Origin: Bryum argenteum
Taxonomy: Eukaryota > Streptophyta > Bryopsida > Bryales > Bryaceae
Length of the DNA stretch: 64,000 nucleotides
Direction: 5' to 3'
NCBI GenBank assembly: GCA_037043015.1
Contig: CM073322.1
Coordinates: forward strand, 34,245,364 to 34,309,363
Position numbers and translations under genes: made by a program. The notes under the pieces are model-generated. The model was not told the DNA's origin and did not search any database. It saw only the letters and a program-made list of their open reading frames with translations. Below, piece by piece: positions 58,246-64,000 of this stretch (within the stretch, counting starts at the first letter, position 1; every line of letters starts with the position of its first letter).

Positions 58246-58596
58246 CCTCTAAAAGTCCTTGTGAGCCCGAGGGGCTCTTTTCCAACAGAATATGCCTTGA
58301 AGCTCTCATGTACTCAACTTTTCACTTATATTTTGATATCAAATTGGTCACCTTCTTCTGATTCATTTAAGAAGTGAAATTTTACAATTCAAATCACAAT
58401 TTGTATGAGTGATTTTGTGCTTTGAAAGGATTGTGGTAGGTAGGTTGGGTTGTACTTAAACTTGTAGAAAGTTGCAAGCTCATCATTGATTGGCCCATTC
58501 ATGATTTAAAAGTGCACTATTCATGATGCTCAAGTCCAAAAGATGTTGTGATCCAATTTTGGGCTGCCCGTTTCACACTCCAAGGACCTTCAAGGA
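58246..58596 (-). mobile_element. piggyBac-like MITE, family C copy 3
   Basis: Begins CCTCTAAAAGTCC directly after TTAA 58242-58245 and ends CCTTCAAGGA before TTAA 58597-58600. The interior matches family C copies 1 and 2. Its left TTAA is also the right TTAA of the neighbouring family B copy. Confidence 0.72.
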
Positions 58597-58600
58597 TTAA

Positions 58601-60957
58601 AAGTTTGTAGATTGAAGACAAAATCAATTTCGAAAAAGTCATAATCTCAAATTTTGACGAATCTTAAAAAAAGAAAAATGTTAGATTACTAAAAACCTTC
58701 AAGCTTGTTGTTACAAATTTGGAGGATGCCCTTGTAAATTTCATAAATATCAACTTCAATTACTTGTAAATCTAAGTTGGAATATGATTAAGCTTCCTGA
58801 AAATAATTGTGAAAAATCGAATCGGAACTTCTCATTCCATTCCCGATCCGAATTGAACGAGGAGCCACTGAGGCCTGGAACGGGCCACCGTGTGATTCAA
58901 CATAATTGCATCTCCAAATAGTAGCGTCACAGCTTGACATGTTCGTGTTGTTGCTGACGTTCTACTGCACTGCACTGCCAGGGATGCATTTGAGAATTGC
59001 TTGACCATGAATGATAATTCAGTTCTGACAATGTTTTTTAGGTTCTCTTCTCATGAAGGTTTCGCTTGGTTACATACTAAGTTCAGCAGACGGCAGGCTA
59101 GGTTAAAACTGTTCTTTGTAAACAACACCGTATGCATGCTTCTTTACCCAGTTTAATCCCTTTCAAATGTTCCTACCAACCAACCAACCAAAAAACCTAC
59201 CAACCAGACGGCGAACAGGAATCAACCTAGTCCGGAAACAGCACTTCTGCAGGGTTAATTTTGTTATCAGATCGAATCAAAACAAAGACTTGCCACATTG
59301 CCCTCTACGTATATATGTCCTTCGCATCACATTCAGGTCGTGAATGAGTGAAGTTCACCTTAGGAGCTCACTGCGAGTGCGTTCATTCCCGTTCACAAGC
59401 TTCACGAACCCGCTTCCAACGCCCTCGTGCTCGAGATATATATATAATAAGCCATAACCGGCCGTAACACCCCCGCAGTGGTATGATTGGGGATCTGATA
59501 GGGCACTTCATTCTACCTTGCGGCCCCCGTTGCATCTTGTTGTTGTCCCCTTTGCTACTATTGCTGCTCGTTGGCAGTGGCGGGCTCTCCGAAGTTTTCC
59601 GGTTAGAAATCCCCGAGGGCTGCTGCATCCTTGGTTTGATTACTGCGTCATTGCCCTAAGATAGATGCATTTGCTGGCCAGTCTATGCATCGTAAAAGGT
59701 GGGGATGCTCAATCTTTTCGTTCTCATTGATTGAAGTAATCGGCAGCAGCTGTAACGCGTGATCTTTGACGGGAAGAGGAAGAACAGCACTCACTGCTCA
59801 CGACGACTGTACAGTACAGTACAGTCGACTGAAGGCCGCAAGCGTATGCGTGCCAATTCGGGAACTTTGGGGAACTGGGGCGAACGAGGGCGACGTGACT
59901 GCATAGGGAACGCCGACCCTCTTTCATTCACCTCCTTCCACGACAACATCACCAGTTTTCGACAAGTGTAAAGTTATGACAACTTAAACTTGACTTCGGC
60001 CTTCGTTCTTTTTCTTTCTTTTTTGACAATTTTAATGCCAAGTACACCACTAATTGTAGAGAATAGTAGTTTTTGAAGATTAGGAACTTTACAAACTTAA
60101 CATCTATGGTAGGTGGTTCAAAACCTGCATAACACCCCCAAACTGTTCAAATTCTAATTCAAGCCACGATGTACATTGTAGCTTTTATTCGCAAATTTTG
60201 ATGTACTCTTAGTGTACGTTTAAAGTTGAGTGGTTTTGGGCACACCTTCAAGTTTCACTTCCAAAATTTATAACTATTTCAATTTTGATTCAAAATTAAG
60301 GATTCCACTTATTTTAGTCTCTTACATACTTTACCCGTTTACAAAAATTAATTCATTTGGCCACTTGCCAATGAGCTCGTCAATTTAAAAATTGAGTGGT
60401 TTCCGAGCTACTTACTATGGTGTTGGAAGACTTATAAAGAGTGTGTACACATGCATTGAAGTTGAATATGCAAAAGATTGGAACTCTTGGGCATATAAGG
60501 ATTTTTGCTTACTTTGGTTGCAAATTCTTATACCACTTACAAGGTGGCACATGATGTCCAACAATGAAGTTGAACAACAACTATTAGCAAAAAAAACTTA
60601 AATCGTGAATGGCGCCATTCACTAGTTGCGCTTAGATGATGAACCAAATGCGGTTGCACCAAATACAACGGGAAGGTTTTCGTAGTGCCCTGCCATGTTG
60701 AATTAAGCCGGATCGTTGGAGAAAGCTTATAAAGTTTGAGAATCTGCTTTAAGCAAGAAGTAAATTTTGTTGAGAACGCGGACGCGAGAAAATAGGATAC
60801 AAGAAGAGCTCAACTAAAAGAGAGACTATAGACGAACTCAAAAAGACTCAAATTAACAAAAGTACAACCATACCAAAAGGTGTGAGATGGAGTTCCAAGG
60901 AATGCGTTGTCAGAGCTTAGAGGCTCCTATTTGTAGTGGCTCATAAAAAGGTTCTCC
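58601..60957. other. Intergenic DNA with a G+C-richer island
   Basis: Bases 59,340-59,990 are more balanced, with a short TA run (59,437-59,450) that could be a TATA-like element and an unrecognised 81-codon minus-strand frame. A palindromic ACTGTACAGTACAGTACAGT lies at about 59,807-59,826. It may be the 5' part of a gene not otherwise visible. The rest is A+T-rich without genes. Confidence 0.4.
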
Positions 60958-61095
60958 TCCAGGACCTAAGACCTTCCAAGAATTTCCATCACTTAAGGCT
61001 TTCCAAGTGTTTCCATGACCTAAAACCTTCCAAGAGGTTCCACAACCTAACACCTTCCAAGAGTTTTCATGACCTAATACCTTCCAACAATTTCT
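60958..61095. repeat. 27-29-bp minisatellite
   Basis: About five degenerate units of GACCTAA-ACCTTCCAAGAG-TTTCCAT form. There is no coding frame. Confidence 0.8.
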
Positions 61096-64000
61096 TACTT
61101 AGTATGTGGGCATGATAGTGGGAAGAGGGAGGAAATCTGGATAAGGAGACAATTTAATCAAGGAATATTAAAGTTTAAGGTCTTGAAGCTCATTAAAGAA
61201 AGGTGAGTGGTGTTAGAGAGGGAACCAAACACTAATTGTAGATTATGTGGCTATTGATATTGTAATATGATTGAGATTAATATCTAGCTGTCATCTATGT
61301 TAAATATTTATATTAATTTTTGGGTAGTAAATCAACGTAAAAAAGAATTGTTCTTTTTTTTAGCTCACATACAAATCTTTTATCATAAGTATTATCAACT
61401 TTGTATAATGGGCAATATTGAAAGAAGGCTTTTGACTACTTTAAATGTTACATTCCTGTAGATAGAGTGACATAATCATTAAGATTTAGCAAACAAACTC
61501 TACTGGTAGTTAGATAGATCTACAGTGACATAATCATTAAGAATTAACAAACAAAATCTAGTGGTATACAACCTGACAATTGGAAGTTCAAACAAACAAA
61601 CACTAGATAATTTGTAACCCCACTTAGCTCGATGGTGTGGCATTACGAATGTATGGCATGCATCTTAGTGAAGCACCTTTGTTTTTTGGGTTTTCAAATA
61701 TGCGACATGTTTTATTATTGCAGGTGAATTATGTCAATTCCAATTCAGTTATTCATGAATTTTTCTTATATAATTATAGTTTTTAGATAAAATTCAACAA
61801 CTTTGTAGTTGGAAGATATTTTTATTAGATTTTGGTTCAAAAAGATTTCAATATTGAATTTTGGTGTTCTAATATTGGACTTATTTTCTTTTGTAAAATT
61901 TGAGGCACTTTTTGCCATTGCTTTGTTTTGATGTGTATTATGGTACAAGAGTGTTATTGAAATGAAGGTGAACAACTTTCTAGTTAGTGCAATGGGTTTT
62001 TTTTGTGGTATTTTTGCTTCATGATAATGAAATTTTGTAATTTTTTCGAGTACCAATATGTTACTCTCGCAATTTTTGTGACCTTATGATCCAAAATCTC
62101 ATCCACATGACCATCAATTAGTTTCTCACAAGATTCCACAATTGAGATTTCAATAACTTACTTTCATCTTTATCTATGACATTTTTTTCAATATATGTTA
62201 TTGAGCTAAAAACAAGCCGGAATGTTTTGCAAACTAGGCATATAACCAAATTCTTTTTTTCCGTGTGTGATGAAAGCTTTGTATGAGTTATCTTTTTACC
62301 TTTCATTTAGTTTATATAGTTTCTTGTATGAGCTAGTACATATGTTTCATACATTGCATCTCTATATATAAAAGAACACGATTGCAATTTGGCGATGCAT
62401 GGTCATGGTCATGGTCATCATCATTTGGTCATGTATATAAGGTATTGAAGAGTTTTAAACATTTTTAAGAGTTTCCATAAGTGGTATTTCATTGTTATTG
62501 AGAGTGTTTTAGATTCCTATCATATAACGAGGAGTCGAAGGCACAATGAATGTGGAAATTGAAAATGGGAGCAAAGAAGGAGACTATGAACCGGAGATCA
62601 AGGAAACATCAGAGGGAAATTAGGAATTGGGAACGGAGGAACAAACAAATAATGAGAACTAGGAACGAGTAATGGGAACTAGGAATGAATGATGGGAACC
62701 GGGAACAAATGATGGAAACCAATAAGGGAACCAACTGGGAACAATGGAACGAGGGAACGGAGGACATGCTACAAACCTTTTAAAACACGGGAACCAACAT
62801 GATATCTTGCTAGAGCAAACTTTAAGCAAGTTTGGTTTGAATTTATTATCATGAATCCAAATAAGGTAAAATAAACTATAGAAGAAAGTTAGAAAGACTT
62901 GAGCCCACATATTTGCCACAAGTTCTTACCCGTGTCCTCTGGACACGAACATCAAAAAGGTCATATTGAAATTTATAAAATGTGTAAAAAAACCTAGACC
63001 TAGGTGTAAGAAAAAAAATACAGGTTGAAGGTTTTTGGTGATGTTGAAATAAACCCATGCCAAAAAATAAAGTCAAGATCTAACGGTGGATGATGGAGAT
63101 CTAGATCCTAAAAAATCATTCATTTTCGCACTTTTTTTATCGTGGAAATATCATTGCAAATCCAAAACCTATCTTATTTGGATCAAAAATATTCCAACTA
63201 CAAAGCTATTGAGATGCATTTATAGATCACACTTATGTAGAAAAGATTCATGAAAAACTATTTGATCCCACATAATTGGCTTGCAATGGTAAACCATGCC
63301 AAATGTTTGACAGCTCAAAAAACAAAAGTTTCCTTCAGTATAATGAGTTTCATTTATTCTCTACTTTATTTTTTGGAACACATTTCTATTATAGTCTAGA
63401 TTCAGTGGTAGAAACCTTAATCCAATCAAAAATGTACGAAAGATAAGGCATGAATTTGAGTAAGGGTCTAGTTGTGAACTATTATTACTTTGTAAATTTG
63501 GGGTAGTTTCTACCATTGCAAGGCTAATATTAGAGCCAAGATAGTTTTTTTTATGAGTTTTTGTGGTACAAAGGTGTTATTGAGATGAAGATGAACAAGT
63601 TTCTAGTCTGTGATTTTTTTATTGCAATTTTATGTTGGTAGTGTTTTCACTTCAAAGTGAAAATTATAAAATTTTGTAGCCTATTCGGGCCCTCATACGT
63701 TATGATCTCGCCATCTATGAGGTCTCATGAGCCAAGTTTTGGTCTACATGTCCTACAACAAGTTTGTACGGTTGAGGTCGAAATTACTTGCTTTCTTTTT
63801 CATCGATGATTTTCTTTGAGAATGTGTTTTTGGCTATAAATACCCCAAGGAAGTTGAGGGGTTAGACCTAAGTACCACGGAGGTGCATAATAGCTTTCAA
63901 GGTTGATTTTGAATGTGCTTATCATGACCATTCTAGATTGCACCATATTAGGAAGACCTACAAGTCCAACTGTAAAATTGATAACAAATCCTAAGAGGGT
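61096..64000. repeat. Family B repeat copies and short simple repeats, no gene
   Basis: Diverged family B copies at about 61,640-62,220 and 63,060-63,860, the latter with CACTTCAAAGTGAAAAT and AGTTTGTACGGTTGAGG blocks and a GAGGGGTTAG end. Also a GGTCAT run (62,400-62,420) and GGGAACYAGGA-type short repeats (62,640-62,765). The window ends in repeat DNA. Confidence 0.6.

Overview
The window reads as nuclear DNA of a land plant. The evidence is GT-AG introns of roughly 100-2000 bases that preserve frame across exons, a single-domain AP2/ERF factor of DREB type, a KEG-like protein kinase, CACTA and TTAA-flanked DNA transposon remnants, and interstitial TTTAGGG repeats. Gene density is low: four well-supported genes in 64 kb, set in A+T-rich repeat-filled intergenic DNA. 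A non-seed plant such as a bryophyte is my weak inference; the sequence does not prove it. I saw no rRNA, no complete tRNA and no CRISPR array.

Region by region. 1-11,130: a large inverted repeat with arms of about 3.38 kb, the left one running off the window, around a 4.36-kb spacer. Both arms carry the same kinase exons and the same 1.3-kb CACTA element with a 3-bp target duplication. The right-arm copy continues into unique DNA and forms a nine-exon gene (to 13,977) for a kinase, a coiled coil and a C-terminal C2H2 finger; one coiled-coil unit has a 1-base frameshift. 14-20.4 kb: transposon remnants, a diverged tandem array, telomere-like repeats and a TA microsatellite. 20.4-35.2 kb: a block bracketed by two inverted copies of a 298-bp composite foldback element. 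Inside it lies the most unusual locus, a seven-exon gene (about 1,827 codons) joining three RRM-like repeats, a PARP-type ADP-ribosyltransferase domain with an apparent H-Y-E triad, a complete DEAH-box RNA helicase, and a poly(A)-polymerase/CCA-type nucleotidyltransferase. Exon phases fit at all six junctions and I see no frameshift, but five or six in-frame TAA/TAG codons (never TGA) interrupt it.

31.7-32.4 kb: a decayed retrotransposon Gag, also interrupted only by TAA/TAG in the part I read. 35.5-36.4 kb: an intronless DREB gene. 37.8-49 kb: diverged dispersed repeats and minisatellites. 50.3-54.2 kb: a nine-exon gene of the FAM114/NOXP20 family. 54.2-64 kb: more copies of the same dispersed repeats.

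The four genes do not form an obvious pathway. The fusion gene combines RNA binding, ADP-ribose transfer, RNA unwinding and nucleotide addition in one chain, which suggests RNA processing or RNA-directed defence (inference). Its stop codons leave open whether it is a recent pseudogene (CAG/CAA to TAG/TAA by cytosine deamination) or is expressed by readthrough, editing or recoding.
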